Origin: Bugulina stolonifera
Taxonomy: Eukaryota; Bryozoa; Gymnolaemata; Cheilostomatida; Bugulidae
Assembly (NCBI GenBank): GCA_935421135.1
Contig: OW285189.1
Location: 11,987,072 to 12,051,071 of the forward strand
Direction: 5' to 3'
Length of the DNA stretch: 64,000 bases
The translations under genes and the position numbers were made by a program. Positions within the stretch are counted from its first letter, which is position 1, and every line of letters starts with the position of its first letter. Below the pieces are notes generated by a model. The model made no database searches, was not told where the DNA came from, and worked only from the letters and a program-made list of their open reading frames with translations. This document shows positions 1 to 13,962 of this stretch, in pieces.

Positions 1-1
1 G

Positions 2-3000
2 ACATCTCTCTACCTGGAGACAGAGAATGTCATAGAGGATACACTTGATAGGGTAAACTGGAGTCTTAAACTCCGCTGTGTTTACATTCATCGGCAGCTA
101 ATGACTCACGCTGTGTACACTTGTACAAATGTATATCGTATATGACTGTGTATACTTGTACAAATATATATCATATATGACTGTGTATACTTGTACAAAT
201 GTACATCATATATTACTGTGTATACTTGTACAAATATATATCGTATATGACTGTGTATACTTGTACAAATATATATCATATATGACTGTGTATACTTGTA
301 CAAATGTATATCGTATATGACTGTGTATACTTGTACAAATGTATATCGTATATGACTGTGTATACGTGTACAAATGTATATCGTATATGACTGTGTATAC
401 TTGTACAAATGTATATCGTATATGACTGTGTATACTTGTACAAATGTATATAAGACCTGTCTTCTGCTGTATATAATGAAACATTTACAATTATAGCTGC
501 TCCAAAGAGGAAAGTATGAACCTGTTCCAGAACCGGAGCCAGTTCCTGAGCCTGAACCCGAACCTGAGCCACCACGGGAGCCCACACCACCACCCCCACC
601 TCCACCAGTAGAAGAGGAGCCAAGGTCTAGCTCTAGATCTTCTAAGAAAGGTATAGTCATCTACATATGTTATAAATAGTGTTGATACTACTGATGTCTT
701 CAATGGCCCAACCTAACATACGTTACTTTGTAAAGAATTTAACTTGTACTTCTGTACCTTTAGCTTACATTCTTATTAACCAAAGCTTAGACTACTGTGG
801 CTGGTAACTTCTACGCTTACTAATAGTGTTATATTAATACATACATACTTCTGTCAACACAGGCAAAAAGAAAGGGAAAGGTAAATGCTACATTTATGTT
901 CATGTTGTGAGGGAGTAGGCTGAGAAACTGTTTACTCATCTAGTGCATATATAAACTGGAGTTGTCTACTCATGCGAAGAGATTCTGGCATCTAGTCATA
1001 GCTAGTTTTTGTAGACAGTCATAAGGTACATAGTGACTTAAATTCGTTAATAGGATAAACTCCTTCAACATTTAGTTCTTAGAACAACTAGTGCTAAAAC
1101 AAGCTAGAAGTAGCAATGAATTTACCTGTGTTGGGTCCTTGTACAGCTCAAACTAAAGATTTATCAGTTTAATTTGTGTTTCTTCATAACCAAGTAAATC
1201 AACCAATCACATCTCTCAAATTTTTGTAGTAATTTATAAATATGAATATTTTATGGGAACAAGCCTACTTCCTTCTTTTACTCTTCTAGTTCTTAAATTG
1301 TTGGTTCTATATTTTAGTTGGTTCTACGTTTTAGAGTGCTTGGTTTGGATATTTTTATGTTTATTTAGCTCTTCCTGGGTGGTGTGTGCACAAATATTGA
1401 CATCATGTCAAAAGATGTTAGACCAACTGTTTCTTCGCTCATAATTGATAAATATTTTTGGTGGAGGTTGTCTGCATGTGTTTACAGTATGCATGCATTT
1501 TCAGTATACATATTTACTGGAATTTCTATTTACACAAATATTTATTCTGATGGTAATAATTGAAATGCGGCTAAAATAGTTAGCTGCATTTAGTGGTTTT
1601 TTAATGTAAAGAGTATTTTACTCTTTGCATTAAAAACTACTAAATGTAGCAAACTATCTTAGCTGTGTTGCCATCCGTGTGATTAAAATGAGTAGAGTGA
1701 TTGTATTGGAGTTCCTGAAAGGCTTTTGAGGCTCCTAGACATGTTGCTCTATAGGGGGACATGTGTGTGTAATCATTTACTCTACATGAGTAGAAGAATC
1801 ATGCTGTAGTCGTTCCGGTACTTTCAGCTGTTGTATCACTAAATCATTTTGTAGTATGCATACTTGTGATTGTTTGTAAACTAGATAGATATATGTACAG
1901 GTTCGGCAAAGGGAGGCAAGGATAAATCTCCTTCTAAAAGTTCTAGTAGTAAAAAGAGGGGAGAAAGTGAATCTCCCAGAAGATCGTCGAGTGCCAAGGG
2001 TAAAGGTGGAAAAGGTTTGTTGACAGTTCATTGATACGAATATTCAACACTTTTATTAAACCTACTCAATATATGTTGCTGGTATTTTACAGGCATAAAT
2101 GTATCAGGTAAACTATTTCTGTTTGTTATTATATTGGGAATGAAAGCACATGGCACTATCACATATATGTGTTATAATAAGTGTGTGGTCTTCGTTGATG
2201 ATCATCATTGATTCACTTGATTCTACTTGGTATTATATAATCTTGTGGAAGTGATTCTTCTGTGACGATCATGTGATTAATTAATTAATGTAATGATTGT
2301 GTGAAAGTGGAGAGCTTGGCAGACGACGGTATGATTTATATATATTATCATTCCATTTAGAATATTACACCTCAACACAGTTGTTGTCTCTCTATTCAAT
2401 TATTTTACTCACTGCAGTAATATAGAACGTCACTTCACCAACATGTAGACTATGATTTGATTTCAATCTATTTTTTTCTATCACTAGCCCTGTAGTCATT
2501 GATTTTTCCAACCAAACAATCTACTCAATGGCAACTATAGCATTGTTTCAACATTACCATCCTTAAAGAGCTAGCCAGCAGCTCCCTTCCTCCCCCCCCC
2601 CCCCCCCCAATATCATCACAACCAAAAGAGTAGCCCAGGAGTTTGGAGAATCCCGTCAACCCTAACAGGTTTCACTGAAGAGATTATTTCAGAGAAAGTT
2701 AGAAATACAGCTGACAAAGTTTTCATTGTCATTTTTTCTTATTTATTCTGTGTTTACTACAATTTGTTTGTGCATTGATTTCATAGAACAGGGCAAGAAG
2801 AAAAGTAAGAATTGTATACTCTTGCTTTATGTTTGCTTACTGAATTACCAGTTTTATTGTTTGAATAATTTAGTAAATCTTAATATGCTTAGCAACGTTC
2901 CCATGTTCCGAATTTTGTGCAGAATGTTCTAATTCATTGGTTCATCTTAATTAAGACATAGTCTCTATCACGTTAATTTCATCACGTTAATTCCATCACA

Positions 3001-6000
3001 TTAATTCCATCACTTTAGTTCTGTGTAAATAATATAATATGGTCGCTCCAACTCTGTCCTACCTTCAGACACTGTCTCATAAATTTAATGCAATAAATTA
3101 ATTTACCAGAGAGAATTATTACTTCAATCAGTCAAGGTTTGACCACTTACCTTATAGCTTTATATATGCAGAGTCTGGTAAGAAAGGTAAAAAGTCTAAG
3201 ACACCTGAACCAGAACCTGAGCCTGAGGTTCCAGCAGAACCATTGGGGACCCCGCCACCCGCCCCGGGCTCTGAGATGTATGAATATGTAGATCAGCCTA
3301 TTGAATTGGTAAGTAATACATATACCTGACTTTGTTACAACTCTATCCTTCTCTTTGGTACAAGTAGCTGTTTCTCTGATACAAGCCCTATTAGTACATA
3401 TTTACCATAGGGCAGGTTTAGTTCCATGGACTCAACATGAAAATACATTTACATGTAATATCAGTTGGTCACTTCCAGTTAACTTGCTGTTGCCTGTCTA
3501 TGATGTCTTATGATGTGCTCATGTTTTGACTATTTTAGACTCTAGCTGAATGCCTCGCACCTCATTGGGAGGCTGTAGAGAACACCTACATTGACACATC
3601 TAAGCATACCTTCCATGACATCAGGTTTGAACGGGAAAAGATCATTCGCTACTTTTTCAACATAAGAAAGGATTTCATCAAATATTTGAAGCGGCCTGAT
3701 TCCAAACAGGACTTTGTTGACCAATGGATGGCGGTAGGTTTCTGCATTTTCTATGCTGATATGCACCTATGTATTTACAGTACAATTGTAATGGAACATG
3801 GCTAGTTTGATACATGGAGCACAATATAGTATTAATTGCACATCTTTAGTTTATGTCTAGTTGAAATTACTAATATACAATGTATATATTTTTATTTCAA
3901 TAAGTTTTCATGATTATACATGCAGGACTACAATCAAGTAGCAGACGACATGAGAGGCGATGAGGAGACAATGGGAGAGTTACATCAGAAGGTTGATGAC
4001 CTTAGAGAAAGGCTCTGGAACATCTGTGATGAGAGAAAATCTCAAGCTGAGAATGAGAGGCAAGATATAATGAATGACGGGTGGATAGAAGATAGACTTG
4101 GCATCGTTTCCAACCACTATATTACCCAGATGCAGGTACCACGCTAAATAATGCAAACCGTTGCACACGCAAAATAATTATTACATTGATGCAACGTATG
4201 ATTGTACATGTATCTGTATGTAAATGAATTAATTAAATTTACAAACTCTGTCATGAATTATTTGGATAAATGTGGAGTGTATTAGAATAGATTCGGTCTC
4301 ATACAAATATGTAAATTAATACAAAATTAAGTGAAAGTGCAAATAACTCTCAATATTACTAAATACGATGAGTACAAATATGTTCGTTTTCAAGAAATTG
4401 ACTATTGTCACATGTATATCAGAGTACACTACAGAATTCATTTGCTGCATTATATAGGCAGAGGTTGACAGGTTCCAAGACACGGTACAGCTACTCAAAG
4501 ACTACTACAAGGGTATGGAAGGCCATATACCAGATGAGGCTAAGACTGATTACGCTAGGCTACCATTGATAGAACTTCCTGTCGTGGATAAATCTGCTGA
4601 AGCGAATAAATCGTTAGAGCCACCCGCTGGTGAGTAAATACTGCTGTGTTATTCACTCACCAAGTAAGTAAACATTGTGCAGACAGTTACTTGTACATCT
4701 CCATACTGGCACCTACAACGTAGGTTATACTTGCAACCACTAAATAGTCGCAAAAGTAAATTTATATTTCTCGGCTTTAGATTCTGAACTCAAGCAACCA
4801 ACACCACCACCAGATGCTGAAAGAGTCACTCCTAAACCAAAGAGTCCTAAAGGAGGTAGGTCTAGATCTACTACTCCTAAAGGAAGTAAGAAAAGAGGCA
4901 AAAGCGCTAAGAAGGAAGAAGAGCCGCCACCGTCATCTCCTCCACCAGAGGCTGCTAATGGTCGCAGGTAGGTAGCATGCTTTGTATGCCTTTGTCAAAT
5001 GAATACCTATATTATAAGGGGTATTAAGAGGTTTGTCAATAATCTTGATATGCGGTACTTTTCCCATGAGAAAATTTATTTATGAGTAGTCACGGACTTG
5101 GTTCCACACCTGTAGAAATAGACCATCCCTGATTTGGGTTTAAGCTCAGTGCTCTAATGACACCCTATATGATGCTGTAGAACTCCTGTTCAAACCCCAG
5201 TCAGGGAACCATTATTTCTATCGATATACAACCAGTTATTTGACTGCTCATAAATAAAAATTTTCTTGCCTTTACTATATTATTGTCATGTACATATTCT
5301 GCGTATATTTAGCAACTGAGAAGTTCTACTTCAATTCTATAATATAACCCTTATATTAACATATGTATACTATGTACACTTAGCCCTAGCCCACCAGAGA
5401 AGAGGGTTGAATGGGCAGTGGTGCCCAGGTAATTATGTAATTTTATGTAATAATACTATTATTTACACTGCAACTTGTATCATGTGTATTTTTGCACACT
5501 CACTATCCGAGAATTCTTTGTCATTTCCTTTCCTGTCAATGTTGTGCCAATTTTGTAGTTCTATCAGAGAAAATGCACCAAGATATAAATATTGACAGAA
5601 AACAACAACTGTAGTCTTTTTGGTTGCATGAAATTCGCTCCCGATTCTCACTCAGTGAATTTTCTATACACTTTAAAATCATTTAGCCTCTGGACCAGTA
5701 GTTAAAACACCAAACTATGATTATGCTTGTACCATTGCAGTCTTTCTTACTTCCTTTACCACATTCTTTATTGATAGTAGAAATGTGAACTAATACGAAA
5801 TATTATTTACATGTATGATGTCCATTCTCTACCAAACAGCAATTTGAGTATATGCAGATGGCAGGTTTCGTTTTCATCAAAGTATTTTATTCAAAGGAGC
5901 ATGCTACTCGCTACTCGGCCACATGATCGCTCTCTGACTGCATTATGTTATGCATACCATGTTGATTGTAGGATTCCTCTGATGCCGAGACGCAAACCAG

Positions 6001-9000
6001 AAGGTGAGGCTGATGCACAGGTGGCTTCAGCTACTCCTGGAAAGGGTGATCCTAAGAAGGATAAAGGTGCCAAGCGTGAGTATTTATTGTAGATTTCAGG
6101 CTAGTATACTGCAGTACTCAAACTATTATTGAGCTTTAATAATTCTGATCTATTTCTACATGAACATCTGCCTATATTGTAAGTTGTCTCCTCTATATTC
6201 TCACTAATAATGACATACTAAGATAATATCATATAGGTCACTCTGGGGACTTCAGGTGGGCTGTGTGATCAGCATGTATAAAACTTTATACATCAGTCTA
6301 GCACATCAATCTAGCATTTAGTAACCCTATGCCACATCTACCTGGTGTTGAATAGCAGTTCAAATTTTACAGCTGGAGGTAAGAAAAGTATAGCCCCAAT
6401 TCCAAGTGAGGAAAAGGCTGAGAGCCCGACACAGCAGGCTGCCAAAGATCCTGATGAGAAGCTTATTCTAGACTCCTATGACAACGGAATCAAAGCCCTG
6501 GCTAAGATTGTAAGTGCTTTTGTCTCTCACTACTGTCATTCACCTGCTATTTTCTAAACATACTCATTTTACATCAGGGTAATTCCAACTTCATTATTGC
6601 AATTATTCACAATAAGTTTCCATGTTTATCAACTGGAGTTATCATGCCTTGTTAATCATAAAAATAAGAAATGACAACTCCAATTTCTCTATGCTTGCGG
6701 TCCATTACTATGATTGCTTGGTCCCCTTGGAGAAGCTGCTGTTGTTTAATATTTAACAATATTTGAGACAGCTGGGCTACTCTCTTCTTTTATTGAAACC
6801 ATTCACACTGTTTTATATTTCTGTGTAGATGATTCCATCAACATTTAAGCGTTTAACAAGAAAAGCTAGTTATCGCTATAAGGAATGTATCAACTGGTTA
6901 TTGTCGCTGTGAACAGCATAGAATAGTCTACTAAGTTCAATATATCATATGCTGATGTATCGCTTTAGAACTGTGCACTAACTTACCTATGCATCTGCTG
7001 TATTATATGCCTACATGTATACCTGTGTTATTATTTATTGTTTGCCTTTAGTCCCCAGTACCATTCATTTTGCCTAGTCGGGTGTGATGGAGCAATATAT
7101 GGTGTATTATTTTGCAAACATTGCTGTTGCTATAATCTACATAGTACTTAATATTTGAGATACTCAATTGCTTAGTACCATTGAACCAATGACTCCTCTA
7201 AAAATTATTCACTAAAGTTAGAATGTGGCACCAATTTAGCTTTGAAATACTGCTATCTGAAGGCAAGACAGTTCTATGCTGTTATCATTATCAGTAGAAC
7301 GACAATATAAAAATCCAATTTTCTTCATAAACAACTCCAAATTGCCAATACTGACAACTCACAGTTATCACTGAGTGTGAGAGTTTTAGGAGAGGCAATA
7401 TACCATAAGTTCAGGCAAAGGGAGCCATTGTAATTTATAATCTATTGTGTTGAAAAACCCAAAATATTTTAATATATTATTTACTTTACTTGTAGGATAT
7501 ACAGACACAACACAATTAATAGGCATTTGGCTTGTAGGCTCTTATAAGCTACTGATTATAATCTGAAGTTGTCCTCTCCTGATGTGATTCTCTATTTGGG
7601 GGAGGACAACTCACAGTAGCTCATAACTGCCTATGGTTTTGCTAGGGCTATACAGACAATTCATAGCATAGTTTTTATCTCATACAATGTATATTATAAA
7701 AACAGGTTGCACAGGAAGAGGCCATGAGGAAAGCTGCAGAAGAGGCGGAGATAGAGGCTGCAATGGCGGCGGCAGCTGAGAAAGATAAGGCTGCCAAGAG
7801 TGACAAGAAACCAGCAGGTGGTAAAAAAGGAAAAAGTCGTAGCCCTAGTCCTAAAAAGGGTGGAAAGGGCAAGGATAAGGCACCAGCAGCAGCACCCGTA
7901 GTAGCACCTACACCCCTACCAAGTTTGTAGACTACATATATGTTGTAATGTTCATCTGTAAGATTTAAATTTATCACCTGCATGTCCCATTATTACAGTA
8001 TATTTTTGTTCAACCTAATATTTTCTTGTTAAAATTGCATTCATTTCTTTCCATTCCATTTCTTAGACTGAAATTCCAGCTGATTAAATTTGGATGAAAT
8101 TGAGAGTTTGCTGCTGATTTCTTGAATTTCTTGAAATTCATGAATTTCCAATACCTGGTGGCTTGTGATTTTGAAAGGAATATATATTTCCATGCATCTA
8201 TAAAATGTTGAAGTGAATGTCGCAAGTAATGGAGAACTTAATTTGTTTCACTTATTATTTTATAATCATCAACTGATTATATGACTGTATTTTGTATATA
8301 GTAAGCATGTACATGTACATTGTACATTACTACATAATATTGTATTATTAGTTAGGTTTTTCTACCCAACAATGTCAACTACAATCAATGTGTTGTGTAC
8401 AGGTAGTTTGTTTTGAATTCTTTTCTTCCAGTTTAGTCCCTTTATCTACAATATCAGTTAATATTATATAGATGAATATTGTCAGTCGATAGTTGTATTC
8501 TCCTGCACTGGCACGAACACTAGTCGGCACTCGAAAGATTTACAAACTAACAGAATGCTGCCAATTTCCATCTTAGTACTGTTTATAAGATTGATTGTTT
8601 TATATCATGGCATTAAAATTAATTACAATTGTACATAAAAATCAGGGCAATGTAAATCTTAGAGCTCAGGCTATTATTAACCAACTTAATAATAATTTAT
8701 ACTATATCGTAATATTAAAGGTGAAGAGACAGAAGAGGAGAAAGAGAAGAAAAAATTAAAGGAAAAGGCGAGAGAGGAATTCTTTGCTGCTATTAAATTT
8801 GAAGGTGAAGGGGAATTATGATATGTGTAGCCAAAGCACATGGTACAGTACAGTGCATTATGATGTCGAATATCTTTTTTGCGAATGATGTATACTGTAT
8901 TATAATTTAGTGATGGAGCACAGAGAACTTGTTTCATCTTTTACTAACAATATTGCCAGCATTTGAGGGTCATGTTATAATTGATGCAATGCCAAGCTGT

Positions 9001-12000
9001 GAGTTTACCATTGCGATGATAATATTATATTATTGTATTAATTAAATTATTAATATTATACTTTTAGAAAGTGCTTGTAAAACCAGACTTGAGCTCATCA
9101 AGTTCATAGCTGTTAAAGGTTTGAATGAACTCAAGAACAAGGCTGATGATGTCTTCAAGGATATGAATGATTGGCTGGGTGCCAGGTTTCTCAAGGAGAT
9201 AGAAAGGTCAGTGGAATTAGCATATAGATACGTTGACAATAGCAGAATGGTTTCAAACCATTCCAGTTAAACGTGAGGTGTTCGATTGTGGAGAATGACT
9301 CATCTGATTATAGTTTTGAAGTTGTTGTCTCCTGTTTTGCCACGACAATGTGTTCCCATAGAAGAGAGTATCTTATACATTTTTACAGTATCTTTTCTCT
9401 TTCTAGTTGAAATATTATGTATAGCATAAGTGTCTTGTTTTGAAATAACCAGTGTGTCTATTTAGCATTGACCACATGTCTGAGAAGATGAGGCATGCAA
9501 TAGAGAGTCGCACCAAGTTAAAGGAGCAGATAATTCTTGTACAGGAAGACTTCCTTATCGCAGAGGTGAGTATATAGTTTACTATCAATCTATCAGGCCA
9601 TAATTGACTGGTATTTTCGGAATTGGGTAAACTAAAGCACCACATACATTGCCTGTCAACCTAACGTTGTGTTTGTAAATTATAATGTGCTTTACTGAAT
9701 ACAATCATTAATCAAACCATGCTAATTGGTCCTAATTCTGATGTCAGGTTTAAATCCCCATTGCATGATTTATAATATAGGGAGAAAAATTGCCAATGCT
9801 ATAATTATGAAGTGGTTACATGGGAAAAGACCTTTAATTTGTTCTATTTATGTATCTGCTTTGGGTATTGATTTGCCATAATAATATTCTGCTGTAATTA
9901 CCATTGTCACTAGGATTTCCATTTGTACAAAGAGAAGGTAACTCACATCTAGACCATTATGTCACAAGCCAGTGTAGACAATAATTAGCATAGCCAATAA
10001 ATAACGGAAATGTTATCAATATTCACATAAGGCGGCATGAATGTTTATACACCAAATGTGCATGTACTAGTAGAGTAAACATGTAATAATTTTACCATAG
10101 GCACCGAACACCATAATCTGAAGTTGTCCTCTCTTCATAATAACAAATTAGGAGAGGATAACTTCAAGTTATAGTCAGAAGCATTATGAGTTTCCATGAG
10201 TCATTGCTCCCTCAAGCACATTTATATTCACAATGCATGTATTATAACCAGTACTTGTTATTCTGCATGCGTATAAAACTAGATATCATTCCACTGTACC
10301 TATTTGCTATCATCATCTGTACATTGATATACCTTGCATTGTATAATACAGTAACATTACATGTAATGATTATATAATATATGTTCTTGTCTATCCGCAG
10401 GATGTGAAGACGATGAGGACCCCCAGTCCACCTCCTAGACCTCCCCCTCTAGAGTATCCCCACCCTGAATACTTCACCATCAACCAACTGTTGTCCCTTT
10501 ACACCCAGGTTAGAGACTAGCACATTATACACATATTGTATTGGTGGTGGATAAATGTACATGTTGGATGAATGCATATACATAAATGAATCAGAAAAGA
10601 CTACGTTTTTCTATGGTAGACAGGTAAGAATCTCATTTCAGGTTTTGCAGATGCATAAATTATTGAATGGTGACTGTACTCAGTGAAATGCTTTGTTAAT
10701 CATGTATGTTTTGTTTGGATCACATGTGTATATAATATTGAATATGTATTTTCTGTTCTCTAGTTTACTCTGGTAGCTAAAGATGGCGTAGTGTCAGTTA
10801 AGAGCTTCATAGATATATTTAATGAATTCACATCGCTGACCCATGGCATGGAAATGCTGCCGGACTGCTGGATGAACGTTCAGCTACCCCAGGTTAGTAT
10901 ACAAGTTTATATCATACCACTACATATTGCTAGTCACTCCATGTTACAAGTTTTATATGATCCCTGGCCGACTATTTTTGTTTGGGAGACCCAGCTTCAC
11001 TGAACGACTGCTCTACCAATTAAATAATTTATCTAGTGGGGAAACATTGCTTGATGGCTGTAGCAGAAGTATTTTTGAAATAGCTATGAGAATAAAGTCC
11101 TGTACCATTGACTATTATACATTGTATGTACATGTATGTGTTTGTTATGATAGCTTCAAGATCTGGCATCTATGCTCTCATTCGATGGAGAGTATATTAA
11201 TTGGAAATCATTCATGGTTGCTGTGGCCCAACCAATCTCACTTCCAACTAATGATGAGCTTATGGAAACGCTTCACAAATTCAAAGAAATGGACCAAAAG
11301 AACATAGGCTATGTTACCAGAGAACAATACGATAAGGTATTTATTAGTGTCTCAAATACATTTCCATTAGTCTGGGACTTATCGAGGATGGAGGTTAGTT
11401 GCCATATTTTTATGCGGAGGATATTTTATGTCTAATGATTCTATTATTATGTTTGTGTTTACAATTTTTCAGATTGATTTGTGGTTTAGCGTGGAGAGAG
11501 TTTTCACCCCTGATGATCCCAATGAGCCACGACAATATAATCGTCTTGAGAACCTGAAGAACTCTCTCTTTAACTTTTTTGCCCAACATGAGAATCTGCC
11601 TTCCAAGCTCTATTACAAAGAAATGGTAAGTATTATAACGTTTAGGTGTTAGATGTACGAAATAGAAAGTTCTGAGCTAGCAATCCTCTTTGATTTTTTA
11701 ATAGGTAGTTATGCTCCCAAAAGAATTGCGTTTCTTTTTTAGTATATTTGTAAATGTATTCAATGTGAATAATAAAGTGGTGATTGTATAAATACCCATG
11801 GGTATAATCTACTGTACCTAGTCGTGTACTAATAGGTTGTCATTGGGGACGTTGGGACAGAAAGCAAATATTGCTCCACCATATTGTTATTGGATGATCT
11901 GATAAAAGTAATATAAAAGCAGTAACTGGAAAGGCCCGTGTAGGTCATATACATAATGTAGATCGTCTACATGTAGTTCATATTTTGTTAAACCTTCTAG

Positions 12001-13962
12001 ATTTCTGCTATTAGCATGATGTGTGTCCTATGTATTAGTAGCATACCTAATGGTATACATCATGATGATGTCATGTTCTGTTATAAAACTACTTTCAATA
12101 CCTCTAGTCCTCTTCATATATTAACAACTTGTCATAATATACATTCCACTGCTCACAGAGTACACGGAGTACACAGATGTACTACTTTATGTTTGTAGCT
12201 CATGTACTTCAGTGTAGCAACTGATGCCTATGAGGGTTTTATCAGAGCTCTAAGTGTTGTGGCAGAAAAGTTTATCAATCTAGAGGACCCCTCGTCTGAT
12301 GTCCCCATCTACATTGACTGTCTGCATGAGGTACTACACCACGGTGAAGGATACGGTGGAACTGGTGACAGCCACAGGTTTGCACTTCCTCCAGAGCAGG
12401 ACAAGAGCTTGCCCTTGGTACGTGTATCGTTATCTTAATAGATTGAAACGTTCAACTAACTGACTACTCAGGCCAGTGAAAGCATGCTAACTTAGCCTTT
12501 GTTCCAGATACATGTACATTTATAGATAAATGGGAATACTAATAAGGTGGTAAATTCAGTTTGGCTAAATAGCCAATTCTGTACATTGACTATTTTGCTA
12601 TACATAGTAGAAACATTGACTATTTTGCTATACATAGTAGAAACAAAATACAATATTTAGTGAGATGTAAATGTATCTGTGCATATTGTATACTTATGTA
12701 AGCTATTAGGCATCTCATGTAATATACATAACATACATAAGTGTGGATTATTATACATGTATCGCTTGCCATAGAAAGATTTTGCGGTATATAGATAACA
12801 TATATTTACATGTAGGTGTACTGTACATGACTTGTATTATATAAGTAGTGTATATATAGGTGTACAAATATGTGTATGTGTATGTATGTACTGGTGTATA
12901 CACATGTACATACATGTATATATAGAGAAGACATACTATATGTTGTAGGAGAAACTACAGGCTGTATATGAGGAGCTGTGTAACGATGTAAATGCTGGAA
13001 TCTCGTTCAGGGTTCTCAATGAACATCCCATCATACAGGACTGTGTTAGCAAGTTCACTAGATTTAAACAAGTGGTAAGTTAGAATTAATAACTTATATA
13101 TATACATATATATACATGTACCTCTTGACGATTATATTTAGTACACCACATGATATAATGTTATACTTCTGACTGCATGTACGTGTGAACAGTTAGTATG
13201 TATCTGTATAATACCTACATGTGGGCTCGTATGCATATTTAATATGGGAATAACATGATTGTGAAGAAAGAGGAAATAACTCCAATTGATTAGGCAACAT
13301 ATTCCACATGGAATATGCTGGTAAATACATGTACAGCATAAACACTGTGCCCTATTTAGCTCTGTGTGAATTCTTGTACGTTATGGGCAGACTTCCGATA
13401 ACAACACTGGCTATAGCCTGGGAATATCTCTGTTTTTACTACGACTAGTTTGCTATAATTATTCTCACTTGCTTGATGTATTGTACAATAACAATATACT
13501 CCATCTTCATACAGCATAGTTATAGCAACTATTAGAGTTATCTCCCATGGGTATTAAATAATGTATACAGTCATATAAGTGCCATCTTAACTAGGTTAAT
13601 ATGGATACTCACTCATTCATTAGGTATATCCGGTATCTGTACAACCCTATCCCTATTAGTTGCCATGTTGTATGATTACAGGATCTGCGGAGCATCTTTA
13701 ACCCGGTTACCCCTGGTGATATCGGATATGTGGAGACATCGAGCGTTAAAGAGTAAGAGGCCTACAGAGTTACTGCGATCGTTTGAGTTACAATAATGTG
13801 GAAATAGAGCTTTGTATCTAATAAATAATTGATATGTGTGATGCTGTTATGTAAGGTGGTGAGCACTTCCTGTCTCTGTATTCTAGGAACACTGGCTACA
13901 AATATGATGACATGGTGACAAACATTCCGTCCGTTCAAAAATATTTTAGTTTTCTTCCGTAA
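2..13962 (+). CDS. SPEF2: Sperm flagellar protein 2 (SPEF2/KPL2), C-terminal part, 27 exons
   Basis: SPEF2 is a ciliary axoneme protein of the central-pair apparatus, needed for sperm-tail assembly. Exons read: 2-52, 497-650, 863-880, 1901-2014, 2093-2107, 2308-2328, 2787-2804, 3172-3308, 3539-3733, 3926-4135, 4458-4629, 4781-4967, 5384-5428, 5972-6075, 6373-6509, 7706-7922, 8721-8804, 9068-9206, 9466-9565, 10401-10508, 10764-10892, 11154-11336, 11473-11625, 12199-12417, 12949-13074, 13682-13752, 13887-13962 (TAA). Phase closes throughout, giving ~1060 residues; the family is ~1800 aa, so the N-terminal calponin-homology part is outside the window. Recognisable blocks are DWLGARFLKEIE, FDGEYINWKSFMVAVAQP and the tail from VETSSVKENTGY to FSFLP. 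The first half is Lys/Pro/Glu-rich linker (PEPEPEP, KKGKKSK) between coiled-coil exons such as 3926-4135. The micro-exons (863-880, 2093-2107, 2308-2328, 2787-2804) and exon 2-52 are the least certain. The donor at 7922 (GTTTGT) is weak. Long introns 881-1900, 6510-7705, 9566-10400, 11626-12198 and 13075-13681 show only the repeats listed separately. Confidence 0.9.
108..449. repeat. 35-bp minisatellite in a SPEF2 intron, ~10 copies
   Basis: A unit of 35 bp beginning GACTGTGTATACTTGTACAA and followed by ATGTATATCGTATAT repeats about ten times with few substitutions (TATATA/TGTATA, TCGTAT/TCATAT). It lies in the intron between exons 2-52 and 497-650. The open frames across it on both strands are repeat artefacts. 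The array stops about 45 bp before the acceptor at 495-496 and does not include it. Confidence 0.95.
2592..2608. repeat. Poly-C tract in a SPEF2 intron
   Basis: About 17 consecutive C residues within the intron between the 2308-2328 and 2787-2804 micro-exons. It is a homopolymer prone to length variation, and the assembled length may be inexact. Confidence 0.9.
5120..5206 (+). mobile_element. Probable tRNA-derived SINE fragment
   Basis: An A-box-like stretch (TTTAAGCTCAGTGCTCTAA, ~5140) is followed about 50 bp later by a B-box-like TGTTCAAACCCC (~5187). This is the spacing and order of the RNA polymerase III internal promoter in tRNA-derived SINEs. No functional cloverleaf was found. It lies in the intron between exons 4781-4967 and 5384-5428. 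No 3' tail or target-site duplication was identified. Confidence 0.4.
7565..7611. repeat. Short palindromic (hairpin) repeat, copy A
   Basis: Left arm GAAGTTGTCCTCTCC and right arm GGAGGACAACTC are inverted copies separated by about 20 bp, able to fold as a hairpin. It is a member of the dispersed family described in the findings, in the long SPEF2 intron before exon 7706-7922. The outer flanks also match weakly (CTACTGATTA / CAGTAG). Confidence 0.75.
8960..8998 (+). other. Candidate cassette (poison) exon in SPEF2
   Basis: A 39-nt stretch has a good acceptor (TTGCCAG) and donor (GTGAGT), is phase 1 on both sides and is open in frame (AFEGHVIIDAMPS). Joined to the next exon at 9068, however, the junction codon becomes T+AA, a stop. 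Skipping it (8804 to 9068) gives a clean E codon and the expected downstream reading. I left it out of the main model; it could be a regulated poison exon, a decayed exon, or chance. Confidence 0.3.
10115..10174. repeat. Short palindromic (hairpin) repeat, copy B
   Basis: ATAATCTGAAGTTGTCCTCT pairs with the downstream GAGAGGATAACTTCAAGTTA across a ~18-bp loop, so the arms here extend beyond the core to about 23 bp. It lies in the SPEF2 intron before exon 10401-10508. The core arms match the other copies in the window. Confidence 0.8.
12583..12642. repeat. 30-bp tandem duplication in a SPEF2 intron
   Basis: Two adjacent, essentially identical 30-bp copies start ACATTGACTATTTTGCTATA and end in CATAGTAGAA. 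They lie in the intron after exon 12199-12417. No known function. It belongs to the ~27-41 bp duplication pattern seen across the window. Confidence 0.9.

Noticed and set aside
106..660. 184-codon minus-strand frame with Gly/Ser repeats
   Set aside because: Antisense shadow of the Pro-Glu-rich SPEF2 exon 497-650 plus the 35-bp minisatellite.
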